Positions 11,909 through 21,457 of a DNA stretch of 64,000 nt are shown one piece after another. Position 1 is the stretch's first letter. Each line of letters opens with the position of its first letter. The stretch lies in NCBI GenBank assembly GCA_033297075.1, contig MU858192.1, forward strand, positions 35,236-99,235, written 5' to 3'. Origin of the DNA: Rhypophila decipiens. Its lineage: Eukaryota > Ascomycota > Sordariomycetes > Sordariales > Naviculisporaceae. Both the position numbers and the translations under genes were made by a program. The notes beneath the pieces are model-generated. The model did not search any database. It saw nothing but the letters and a program-made list of their open reading frames with translations, and was not told where the DNA came from.

Positions 11909-14900
11909 ATGTCAACTTTCGAGTTTCGTGGGGTGCAGCGTGTAGCGTCCACTTACTACCGCCCGGTGACACGACTCGACCAGCCGCCGCAAGAGGATCA
12001 ACACCAACGAGGCCAGAATGGATTGGGCGTCCGAAAACCAAGTGTCCGGGGATATCCCCTTCCCATGTCTCGTGCCGAAGGGAGAGTCTCGGCGCCTCGA
12101 CAGCCCACACCCAACTACCGGCCTGCTCCTCTGAGAAGGACATTCCTTGTTGTGCTTATCGTGGTCCTCCTGGGCGTCATTGCCGCTGTGAGTGCCGGGT
12201 ACAGACTTCTGCCTCCAGAGGTCGACCGTACCTTGGTCCCCGGTTCAGAGGTCAACTCGCCGGCCAGGGCCAAAGAGGACGCCAATGGTCCTCGCGCCCA
12301 TCCCAAGCTGGTCAGACGAGCACTCGGCCCTCTCGTCGCAAATGGGTCGAGCAACGTGGACACCACCGCCAAGGTAGAGGTTATCAGCTCGTCGAACTTG
12401 TCAGCGTCAAGCAAGGCTCCATCGCCGACGGCAGAACCTTCCAAGCCTGCCCCTGTCCCAGTCACCAGCACCGTCCCTGCCACGACCACCGAGTCAGTTG
12501 AGTTGACCTCGAGTGTTGGAAGGAGTCTCCCGACCAAAGTCGCCCCTGTCCCACCACCGTTGCCCTCGGAAAGTGATGAAGAGGCCATCACATTCACAAG
12601 ATCCTTCAAAATTCCCAACGACCCTGATGATTGGGCAACGGAGGGGGACTGGACTTTGACAACAAAAGTTCCCGCCCCAACAACTTTCACGGATACACCT
12701 TTCATCGGGGAGAAAAGCGACTTTGCTAACGAAGGGACGTGGACCGAGACCGTGACGCTTCCCGTAGCAGGCGTTCCGAGACCGACGGGGTCCAACGGTG
12801 CACCGGGCGTACCACATGAGCATCATGCCGATCAGCCTTCGAGTCCCAAAGCTGATGATGCTGGCGGATCCGGAAATCGAGACCCGGCTGAGCAGCCGAC
12901 TCCAAAAGAGACGACAACGATAACGACAGAGGCAGTGGAAACAATCTCCCATGTCGTAAAGCCCGTCATACGCCTTACGACTCTCAGCAATGTCGTCAGC
13001 GAAGTGACCAGGATAACCTCGGCCCCAGGATCCCTCTCAACATTTGTGGAGGCTACCACGAGCAATGGGGTCGTCGGCGCGGTGACCAGGACAACCTCGG
13101 CCCCGGGATCACTCGAAACGATCGTGGAGCCTACCACTCTCAACGGAGTAGTCAGCTCCCGCGTGGAAGAGACAACATCGGCGGTTGTAAGGACATTTAC
13201 GCAGGTTCAAACAGTCGAGGTGAATGTTGTGGTGTCAACCTTTACCAACGCGCGAGGCATCGCGACCGCCACATCCACAGTTACTTCCTATTCCTCCCCC
13301 ACCGAGTCACCGCAGCCCCAGACCATCATCAAGGTCTACTCCATCTCCAAGGGCCAATACTTTGTGGGATTCTTCCTGCCGCCACTCCTCAGCGGCCTGA
13401 TCAGCATCCCCATCCGCATGATAGACCTGAGCGCAAAGCAACTGCAGCCGTGGCACGAGCTGACTCGAGCCGACGGGGCATCGGCGCCTCACTCCTTGTG
13501 CTTGAAGTTTGATGGCCTTTGGGGTGTCTGGACAGGCATCCGGGCGCTGGGAAGAGGACAACCGCTGACGTTCTTGACCACCATCCTCACCATCTGCTCG
13601 CTGCTCCTCGTGCCAATCTCTTCCGAAGCCATATCGCCAAAGCTACACGGAGCGTGCTCAGTTCGAGACTTTAAAGGCTGCGCCATGACCCTCGGCGTCT
13701 TCCTTGGCCCGGCTCGTGCCATGATCGCCATCCTAGTGTTGATGGTAATTCTCCTCATCTCCATCTTCGTCATCCTGCGTCGCTGGCAGTCCGGTGTCCC
13801 AACCAACCCATGGACGCTTGCAGGCGTATCCTCTCTCTCCACGAACCGAGATGTGCGAGCTCTTTTCGCCGCCCTGCCCACAGGTCGCAAGGGCGAAAGG
13901 GTCGAGCGCAGTGAGATCATCAGGGCGCTGGACGGGAAGACCTTCAAGCTCGGGTATTTCATCAACCACCACGGCGTACCGGAATATGGAATAACTGTCC
14001 ACGAAACATATCCAGGCAGACCCTATCTCATCAAGTCTTTCACCAGTCTGAGTTCATTTTCCGACTCGGACGGTCCCCCTCGGCCGAAACCTAACAATGA
14101 GAAGCACCACCTCCCATTTCTGATGCTTTCCTTCACCGGCAGAATCTCCTTCCTGCTGCTCGTGACTGGCATGATGGCCGTGACTTTGTATTACAACAAC
14201 ACGGGGGGCGATACGCCGTTCGAAAGGTTCATGGGGACGCAGAATCTCGGAGTACGGGCCATGTTCACGCTTGTGGGTGTCGCCATTACCCTCTTTTGGT
14301 GCAGCTTCTTCACAGGTCAGTCTTGTTCGCCTCGACGACTTCAAATTTCAATGCAGGAATTCTTTGTTACTGACTAACTGACTCGATGCCATCCAGGTCT
14401 GTCGCTTCTCGGTCCGTTCCGCAAGCTCTCCCACGGACCACAACCAGCAAGCAGGACAATCCTCGCGGCGCCGTCAATGACAGCCTTCACCGGAATCTAC
14501 GCCGCATTCCAGCAGCGCGACTGGTTCCTCGTGCTCGTCGCCTTCACGGCCATCCTGTCAGAGTTTATGCCGCTGTTGCTGAACAATGTGCCCTTCAAGG
14601 TGACGCAGACGTGGGCGGCGCACCTGGTGTGTACGTGGCTGGCCATTGCCATCCTGAGCATAATGTGGGTCGTCGTCGTGGTGAGCTTCTTCATCAAATG
14701 GCCGCACATGCCTGCGGACCCGAGCACCATCGCGGGCACCATGTTTTATGTCTTTGACTCGAGGATGCTGTGGAGCATGGAAGGCGTGAGTGTGCTGGAC
14801 AAGGAGGACAGAGATCGACGGGTGGGCGAGCTTGGGATGAAGTTTCAGTTTGGAACCATGATGGGTCTTTCCGGAAGGAAAAGAACGGGCGTGGATGCGA

Positions 14901-14917
14901 TACACGATCAGACGTGA
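11909..14917 (+). CDS. DUF3433-domain membrane protein, two exons, 975 aa
   Basis: Exons are 11909-14315 and 14397-14917; the 81-nt intron has donor GTCAGT and an ACTAAC branch site. A cytosolic tail is followed by a membrane segment at about residues 79-96, then a roughly 350-residue Ser/Thr/Pro-rich, probably O-glycosylated extracellular stretch, then several membrane segments. The block after GQYFVGFFLPPLLSGLI, with RMIDLSAKQLQPWHELTRA and a later FKLGYF region, matches the DUF3433 pattern of filamentous ascomycetes. The stalk carries a tandem repeat of about 26 residues (SAPGSL core) at about 12985-13150. The molecular function is unknown; plasma-membrane or wall-associated localisation is inferred from topology. 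Confidence 0.85.
12985..13150 (+). repeat. In-frame 78-bp tandem repeat in DUF3433 stalk
   Basis: Two full diverged units and part of a third encode about 26 residues each, sharing T(R)xTSAPGSL and the following VV. In-frame minisatellites in Ser/Thr-rich stalks often vary in length between strains. Confidence 0.6.
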
Positions 14918-15168
14918 TGACATGTGATGACGGTGCATATATGGGATAGAAGGAGCATACATAGCAGCAACGAAAGTCATGACCAGGAAATAAACACAAG
15001 AAAGGATTTCTGCCAACGTGCCAAAATGAGAGGCCGCTCTTTCCCATCTCTTGAAGGCGTGAATGGCGGGGAAAGTGAAAGCGGCAAGGCTCCGGCCGCG
15101 ATTCGTGTTGGCGCATGAGATACAGGCACCAGTCTTCCGTTACAAGCACCACTCTTGTAGGATAGAGG
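14918..15168. other. Intergenic with TACAGGCACCAG motif
   Basis: 3' flank of the DUF3433 gene. At 15121-15132 it carries TACAGGCACCAG, which recurs exactly at 17849-17860 on the other side of the zinc-knuckle locus, in the same orientation. Confidence 0.5.
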
Positions 15169-15280
15169 CCTTGACCGGCTCGAATACATACCTTAACTTG
15201 CTAGAATAGATGCTCTGACTAGATCAGAATAGAGTCCTTGACAGGATTGGAATAAATGCCCTAACTAGCTCGAAAAGATC
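15169..15280 (+). repeat. Degenerate ~22-bp repeat array, left arm
   Basis: About five diverged copies of a 21-24 bp unit with core TTGACNGGCTCGAATA then an ATGCC-like end. The reverse complement of the same unit forms the array at 17783-17977, so the two arrays are mirror images around the gene between them. Confidence 0.6.
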
Positions 15281-15485
15281 CTGATGGCAGGTGGTCACAG
15301 GACGCGGAAGGAAAAGCCTGGAGCAATGACATCAACGATGATCTATGATGCCATTGGTGTTGTAAGAGGGAAGGAACGCGGCCTGGAGAGAAAAGCTGGT
15401 GTTTGCCCCACGGTACAGGAACTTCTTCCACCATCTTACGACCATCACAATATTGGATATTGACTCAACATCGATCCCCGTCACT

Positions 15486-17144
15486 ATGGCCAGCCCAGGG
15501 AACACCGAAAGTCCTCGCAATGAGGTCCATTATCTTCTCGACATTCCCGGCACCCCTTTCAGTAGATACGTGCATTCTTTTACGGAACGTGACGTTCACG
15601 CTTACCGGATGATGAGCGCCTACACGAATCGGCATCACAAACATCGCACAGGGTCGTGGAAAACCCCGTTACCCAGAGGTTCCAGAAGTTCCAGCAGTTC
15701 CAGCAGTTCCAGCAGTTCCAGCAGTTCCAGCAGTTCCAGCAGTTCCAGCAGTTCCAGCGGTCCCAGCGGTCCCAGCGGTCCCAGCCGGCCTCGCGTTCGA
15801 TTCCACGAACCCGACCAAGTACGTCGCCGACGTGAAGAAGAACTTTGCCGACGTGAAAAAGGAGTTCGCCGACGTGAAAAAAGACTTCGCCGACGTGAAA
15901 AAGTACTTCGCCGACGTTCAGAAGTACTTCGCCGACGTGAACAACAATCCTACAATAGGTTCCTTGAACAGTTCCTATTCTCATCGCCCGACCCAGAAAC
16001 AGAGATGTATAGGTGCCTGGACGACACTTACAAATTCCCGGATGACACCGTCTTCCCCGTCAACTACCGGTCTTCACTAAGTCTCTGCCCGCCGCCTGCA
16101 AGTGAAGGAGGTACTGTTCTACACAGGGTGATGCGCCACTATCTGGAAACAGACGATTCCGCCTTGAGGACCTGGTTAGCCGGCCTTCGTGGAGGTATAA
16201 ACGGTTCACGACTTGATGGCGGCTGCGTCGTGACACCAATCTGGCCCGAATGTCATCTCTTTGACGGGGGTGCCATATTCCCAAGGCTACGCCGTCGGCT
16301 GGCCGACAAGAACATTGTCACTGAAAGCCTCAGGTGTCTAGACACAACAGCAGCCTGGCCTGAGCCAGATGGGTTTTCCCGATACATACTCCTTCCTCCG
16401 CACGGCAATGCAAAGGCACTACTGGAGAGTCACGTGTCGGAGAGCGAGAAAACATCAGCAAAGTTTCGCCGTTGGATAAGAGGACTCTCGAAACGCCGTC
16501 CTGGGTCACTGTCGGAGAAAGAAGCATCAAAGCTTTTGCCCATCAAAGACTTTGCCCTCGATAAATGCGTCAAGGACTTTGCCCTCGATCCGGGAAGAGG
16601 CCGGAACCGTGATGGGCATTGGTCGACTGGCCGAGAAGATGGGTGGACAGTCCTGCCGACTGGGCGTCGAGAAGAACTTAAAGCAGCTCGAGTTCCTTTC
16701 GAAGAGCACTTGGCCGATCTCCGATCTCGCTCCCCTGCGTATTCCGATGGCCGACACGGCCGGCGGCGCAGGCGATGCAGTAGTCTACCACCCCTGGGCT
16801 CCTTTGTGTGTGTAGCAATGACAGGAGTCACAGGACACGACGAACCAAACGCAGAAATCCCAGGAAAGGGGAAGGCACCCGAGTTCGACCCGGCTGTCGT
16901 CTCGCTCAAGACAAGGGAAGATTATGAAGCTTATCGACGAAAACAAGCCCTTGCGTTCGGAAGAGGATCCCACGTAGAAGCGGAAACCCCAGGAAAGGGG
17001 AAGGCACCCGCAGAAATGTCAGGAAACGACGAAGCACCCGGGCCGTGGCTTCTGATATTCCCACGGATGAAGGTCTCGCAGCTCGACAGGAGGTCTCGGA
17101 GACGCAGTCTCAGCCGAACGCGGATCGAGGAAATGTTTGATTAG
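15486..17144 (+). CDS. Unknown Ser/Arg-rich protein with heptad repeats, 552 aa, ends at in-frame TAG before zinc knuckles
   Basis: No family recognised. The frame is open from a GTG at 15399, but the first ATG is at 15486. After an ordinary N-terminal stretch come about 26 consecutive serines, (GPS)n, and then a 7-residue repeat (pattern RRREKxL) able to form a highly basic coiled coil; these are encoded by 9-bp and 21-bp minisatellites. The rest (Cys/Trp-containing, about residues 170-400) looks globular, and the C-terminal part contains the repeat GKGKAPE/GKGKAPA. The ORF stops at TAG 17142-17144, yet the same frame reopens at once into CCHC zinc knuckles (next entry). I see no strong donor (GTRAGT or GTATGT) in the last 250 bases that could splice the stop out. 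Confidence 0.6.
   Translation: MASPGNTESPRNEVHYLLDIPGTPFSRYVHSFTERDVHAYRMMSAYTNRHHKHRTGSWKTPLPRGSRSSSSSSSSSSSSSSSSSSSSSSSSGPSGPSGPSRPRVRFHEPDQVRRRREEELCRREKGVRRREKRLRRREKVLRRRSEVLRRREQQSYNRFLEQFLFSSPDPETEMYRCLDDTYKFPDDTVFPVNYRSSLSLCPPPASEGGTVLHRVMRHYLETDDSALRTWLAGLRGGINGSRLDGGCVVTPIWPECHLFDGGAIFPRLRRRLADKNIVTESLRCLDTTAAWPEPDGFSRYILLPPHGNAKALLESHVSESEKTSAKFRRWIRGLSKRRPGSLSEKEASKLLPIKDFALDKCVKDFALDPGRGRNRDGHWSTGREDGWTVLPTGRREELKAARVPFEEHLADLRSRSPAYSDGRHGRRRRRCSSLPPLGSFVCVAMTGVTGHDEPNAEIPGKGKAPEFDPAVVSLKTREDYEAYRRKQALAFGRGSHVEAETPGKGKAPAEMSGNDEAPGPWLLIFPRMKVSQLDRRSRRRSLSRTRIEEMFD
15678..15784 (+). repeat. 9-bp minisatellite encoding poly-Ser
   Basis: Many tandem copies of AGTTCCAGC pass into three GGTCCCAGC copies. 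They encode Ser-Ser-Ser and Gly-Pro-Ser in the host frame. Confidence 0.9.
15826..15945 (+). repeat. 21-bp minisatellite encoding heptads
   Basis: Five 21-bp units and a partial sixth begin with GCCGACGTGAA. Because 21 bp equals seven codons, the array keeps frame and encodes Arg-rich heptads; one alternative frame is open too. Confidence 0.9.
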
Positions 17145-17639
17145 GATGTCAAGGTTCCAGACTCGTCGCCCTTGAGCGAGCCAACAGGACCTCCGCCCGG
17201 GCGGAATAAATCCAGAATTTGTCGGAATTGTTTAGACCCAGGCCACCGTACCCGTGATTGCCCCTCGCCGTGTGGGCATTGCGGCCGTCTGACTCTCGAC
17301 CCTAAGCGTGGGCAACCCCACAAGGCGACGCATTGCGACGATTCATGGTTAAGGTGCAAGTGCAGCCCGTTCCCTAATTTTCACCTTGCCAGAGAGTGTA
17401 AGGTGCTCTGCCACCGAGCCTGCGGCAACACTAAAAACCCACCCGGCCATGAGAGGCATGGCAACGCGATGCACTGCGAATCTCGATGTTGTATATGCGG
17501 CCGCCGCGACCACCCTGGGCTGCGGTGCTGGAGGGAGAGATGTAACTGTGGAAGACAGCATCTGGGCCAGGACTGCACCTGGCGTGCCACCTGCCCCGCG
17601 GAGGGATGCGATGTATATCGTTGCCGGCTGCACAATTGA
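17145..17639 (+). CDS. In-frame continuation with CCHC zinc knuckles (readthrough product or severed 3' part)
   Basis: This 164-codon open stretch is in the same frame as the 552-aa ORF and separated from it only by TAG. It has no ATG before the zinc knuckles. It encodes two classical C-x2-C-x4-H-x4-C knuckles (CRNCLDPGHRTRDC and CCICGRRDHPGLRC) plus several further Cys/His groups, among them CGHCGR and CNCGRQHLGQDC, and ends at TGA. Zinc knuckles bind single-stranded RNA or DNA and occur in retroelement Gag proteins and in RNA-processing factors. The combined product would be about 717 residues. The alternatives are a nonsense mutation, programmed TAG readthrough, an unusual intron, or an assembly error; sequence alone does not decide. 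Confidence 0.5.
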   Translation, partial: DVKVPDSSPLSEPTGPPPGRNKSRICRNCLDPGHRTRDCPSPCGHCGRLTLDPKRGQPHKATHCDDSWLRCKCSPFPNFHLARECKVLCHRACGNTKNPPGHERHGNAMHCESRCCICGRRDHPGLRCWRERCNCGRQHLGQDCTWRATCPAEGCDVYRCRLHN

Positions 17640-17782
17640 GAGTGCGGGAGCACGTTGGAACCGAAAGCGATACGTTTTAGAGCGTAACTACCTACTAGAT
17701 GGCAGTAGATAGATGTCATTGACTAGAATAAAAAACAGCGACTGGTTTTCTCACTGATGCCCAACATGCTTTCTCTGAACAT

Positions 17783-17977
17783 GTGTATTCCAGCCAGTCA
17801 AGGCCGTTATTACAGGGCGCCTAATATACAGGCACCACTACTCTCATATACAGGCACCAGTCCAATTTGACTTTCCAGACCAGAGGCATTTATTCGAGCC
17901 AGTCAAGGCATTTATTCCAGCCAGTCTAAGTCTCTTATCTAGTCTCATCAAGATATTTATTCTAGCTAGTTAAAGCC
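17783..17977 (-). repeat. Degenerate ~22-bp repeat array, right arm (inverted)
   Basis: About six or seven diverged copies of GGCATTTATTCNAGCCAGTC-type units, the reverse complement of the left array at 15169-15280. The best pair of units matches at about 22 of 25 positions. TACAGGCACCA motifs lie inside it at 17827 and 17849. Confidence 0.6.
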
Positions 17978-18003
17978 TTTTACATGCTATTTACTTCAAC
18001 AGG

Positions 18004-18300
18004 CGTTTCTTACATGAGTGGGCTTCCAATCCAGAGCTCACAGAGTCTTTTGTTGCTCAAGCTAACAAGGCAGCATGTGAAGCAGTAGTTGATGAGAACG
18101 CTGTCTATATTTGGCCGTTCTTGATGATAATACCGGTGTTGAGAAGCTCCTAGGTATCTGGGACGTCTCCTCTTTACGTTCTATTCATATTAACAAATTA
18201 GGAGTAAAAGGTATTAGAGACCTACTTACTAGGTATGATCTTCGTCCTGGGAATGACTTGGTGAGTGGGATGACAGACAAAATAACAGCTAGGGCTGCCT
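18004..18300 (+). pseudogene. Frameshifted gene fragment of unknown family
   Basis: Frame 1 (18004-18120) reads as coding-like protein rich in Glu, Ala and Asn (WASNPELTESFVAQANK) up to IWPF. The continuation is in another frame from about 18114, reading DDNTGVEKLLGIWDVSS and on to LLTRYDLRPGNDL. The two parts would form one smooth peptide if shifted by one base near 18110-18125. Its location directly after the right repeat array suggests a remnant of the same locus or of a transposon. No family recognised. Confidence 0.35.
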
Positions 18301-18696
18301 GCCTATCTACCTACCTACCGCTATATACAAGGATCGCTGCATTCGTTACCTACCTAGGTAGCGACAAGACAATGGCGGTCGGCCTGATATAGTATGGTAT
18401 CTTTGCTGTCATACCTTTTCCTGGTCATCAGCCTTTTCTCTTGATGCCTCGTTATCATCACGGTACCTATTCTACTATATGTATACATGCCACCTGCTCT
18501 ATCCGTATGGACTTTTTGCTTCCCCGTCCCATACATGTCAAACCGTACGAAACCTTGGCGCTCAAAACTAAACCCTCCAACTTCTAACCTCGTATATTTA
18601 CTCAGCTCATGAAATACACGTCCCATCTCGTCTTAACATGAGAACGATTTCAACATGAGAACGACGAACTCTTGTTGTTGCAGTACCTATTCTTGG

Positions 18697-20000
18697 TTAA
18701 ATAACCTCCTTCCACTGAACACTCCGATCCCGACCAACCACCAAGCGCAACTGATGCCCCCTTTTGCTCTCATCACCTTTAAATACCCCCTCCCGTACTC
18801 CATCCCCGTAGAGCTCATAAGCAGGGTAATACCCATCCACAAATCTAACAACTTGCTCGTCCGTCATGCCCGAACCAGTCTCTTTTCTAAGCTGGCTTTC
18901 TTGCTCCAAACGCCAGTCATATACCCAGCTGAGATCTTCGGCGTCGATGTGGATAAATGCGTCTAGCAAGTCGGTTAAGGCATCATACTGTCGCAGGTTT
19001 TCGTTGATAAAGGAGAGACTGTCTAGTGTGTGCTTGTGTAGTGTTTTTGTGTTGGGCGAGGGGGTTGACCATCTCGCTTGGAGGGTTTCTGGGGATAAGG
19101 GGCGGAAGCCGATTAGCCAGCCTTCGAGGATTATTACCTTTATGAGACTTGTTGGATTTTCGGGGGTCTGGTTGACGGGTTTCCATTGGGAGGGTGGGAG
19201 GCGGTCGCCTAGCCCGGAATAGGCGGATTTGTCGTACTGGGGAATGTGTGTTGGTTGGGAGGACAGGAGGGAGGTGAATGTTGAGAGGGCTAGGGGGATG
19301 TCGTGTGTTCCTGTATTGTGGATGTTTAGTTTGGGATACTGACAGAGTGTTGATGTTGATAGTAAGGGTTCCGGTGTTTGGATTCTCAACTCTTATGGAA
19401 AAGGGGGCTTGTTGTCGTGGTGAGGGGCTGGGTTGTTTGTTTTGTAAACACATGGAAAAGGGGCAGGTGGAGTTGGGGATTGGGTTCACAGAACCCAACG
19501 TCAACAAAGTCCCTGCCTACCGTAGTCAGGGGAAAGGAAGTGTGCATAAGGGTCTGCGCTAGCTGGCTACCTTGGGACCCGCGTACCGACTGGCATTGCG
19601 GTAACGAAGAGGTGGGTACGCCATGTAGGAACGAGGCAAAGAGATATTAAAAGGTCTTACCAGGCTCGCCCCGGTACTGCACAAGAGCATTGTCCGGATG
19701 CGCTGCCGCCAGTGCCAGTTGGTCGGCGTGGGTGAGGTAAAAGTCGTCGATGCTGAGGACGAGCGTGGGGAGGCCCTGTCGCTCCTGCAGGGTCTGGGCC
19801 AGGGCGCGCACAAGAGTAGTCTTCCCCACGCCTTGTACACCGTTCAGGCCGATGATGAAGGGCCGAGGAGGTTGTCCGCCCTCGGCCCTGCTGCTCTGCT
19901 TTTCCTTGTGTGCCTCGAGCTGAGAGAGGATGAAGGGTATGCAAATGGGTGATTTGTCGTCGACTACTCGACTTTGTAAGGGGGCGTCTGGGGCCGCCAT
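18697..20000 (-). CDS. tda10: D-glycerate 3-kinase-like P-loop kinase (TDA10 family), two exons, 317 aa
   Basis: Exon 1 is 20000-19661 and exon 2 is 19310-18697; the joined codon gives the family sequence GEPGTHD. The Walker A motif is GVQGVGKT at residues 54-61, and LSIDDFYLTHAD follows as the acidic substrate/Mg region. Similar proteins are yeast Tda10 and plant D-glycerate 3-kinase, which phosphorylates glycerate to 3-phosphoglycerate; the fungal substrate is less certain. The 350-nt intron is several times longer than the others here (GTAAGA donor, ACAG acceptor), but no exon-like segment inside it is needed to keep the family alignment. The gene is divergent from fox2. Confidence 0.88.
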
Positions 20001-21457
20001 ATTTTCCGATTTGTATCAACTATCTGTATCTTTCCTCTAGTTGGTGTTGTGTTGCCTTGTGGCCGACTGGGGTAGACGGGTTGAGTGGGGGCCGTTGCTC
20101 CCGATGACTTCTTGGCCTACTTAGAGTTCAGATTTCGGAATAAAGTAGGCCAATGTTTTTCCTTGAGCGAGAGAGTCAAGCCCGGTTGTGAAGGATGAGT
20201 TCTAGAAATTTGCTCCCAGGTGTATGTCGTAGCAGAGAAGCATGCTGGTGGTGTTCTTGTCGTTACCAGACTCCCATCAGCCTCGCCCTGCGGGGGAGTT
20301 CATGTTGTCTGGGGAAATGACGACAGTTGCTGGGATTCCTGTGCTGCAATTGGTGGGGTCCCCGCAAAACTGGGCAGCTGCCCGCGTGGAAGCCTGCAGG
20401 GGTGGGAATCATAAAGGCACGTACCTGGGATAAATATTGATCCTCCCAAGGATCCCTCAGGTTGTATCGTGATGCTGGTCAAGGTATATTATTTTCATAA
20501 AGGGTCTATGGATAGAACAATACACTGAGTTGATGTTTTCCATCCAGACTGGCACATGCAATTTCATGTCTACCGCGGTGTTTCTTGCCCGGGGAGATTC
20601 TTGTACGTATCTACTTGGCAACTCGAACAGCAAAGTTTTCGGATTCGGGGGGCTTCAAACGGGAGAAGCTTGACACCTGCGGTGGGCTCACCTGAGTAGT
20701 TTAGCAATTTCTTGTCCGGAGTTCTGGCCTTTTTGGCTCCTGAGCTGATTCGTGATGTGCCCCGTCTCCACGTGAGCCGTGTCCGGTGGAAACGGCTGGA
20801 CCTTCTTGCAGCTTCTCGCTTGCCATAATGCCGGACATGATTCGGATAATTGCTCCCGACGAGGTTCAACTCGGGCCTGCCACTGCCTCTGCAGAGCCGG
20901 TCAATTGAGTCATTTTATTGAACAGCTGCATTGTGTGGAAATATCGACATTTTTCGCATCGCAGATAGCGAAATCTGAGAATAATTCCAAGTGATCATAT
21001 GACTTTTCCCAATGGCCACCCTCTCAGCTCTGAAGTTTTTATACTCCTCCCAGGTTTCAGCAGTTGACGGAGACCCCAAAACGTCATCCAAAGCCGACTG
21101 CTTTCAAACATGTGATGGTGCGCTAGTCCTGTTCGAGCATACCCGTCTCACGCTAATTCCCCGCTCGGCAAAAGGCGGTTGTGGGGGAGTGTCCCTCACA
21201 GGTGCCTCGGCTTGCTGGTGATCACTTGCCGGTCGCATTACCCTCCGGTTAGCTAAGTGCCTCTCCACTTCCGCTGGCGACCTTATATCAACAAAAACCG
21301 CCGAACAAAGCTGGCAGAGTTGCTGTTGCTTGTTTGATCGATCATTCCTTCCACATCAATTTCATCCCATACCATTCTGTTTCCCCCCTTCCGATCCGCG
21401 TCTCAGTCTCCCTCCCTAATCGACCTCCCCAATCAATCACACACACACATATTCAAA
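20001..21457. other. Divergent promoter region of glycerate kinase and fox2
   Basis: No gene seen in this 1.46 kb. It contains a CCTCGG site at 21205-21210. The bases just before the fox2 ATG are a pyrimidine-rich leader typical of highly expressed fungal genes. Confidence 0.5.
21205..21210 (+). promoter_or_regulatory. Possible FarA/FarB fatty-acid response site (CCTCGG)
   Basis: CCTCGG is the core bound by the Zn2Cys6 factors FarA/FarB, which induce beta-oxidation genes in Aspergillus. The single copy lies about 250 bp upstream of the fox2 ATG. A six-base match is weak on its own; its position before a beta-oxidation gene is the reason for listing it. Confidence 0.35.

Noticed and set aside
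15580..15984. Antisense Trp/Asn/Cys repeat frame
   Set aside because: It is the complement of the poly-Ser minisatellite and has no independent support.
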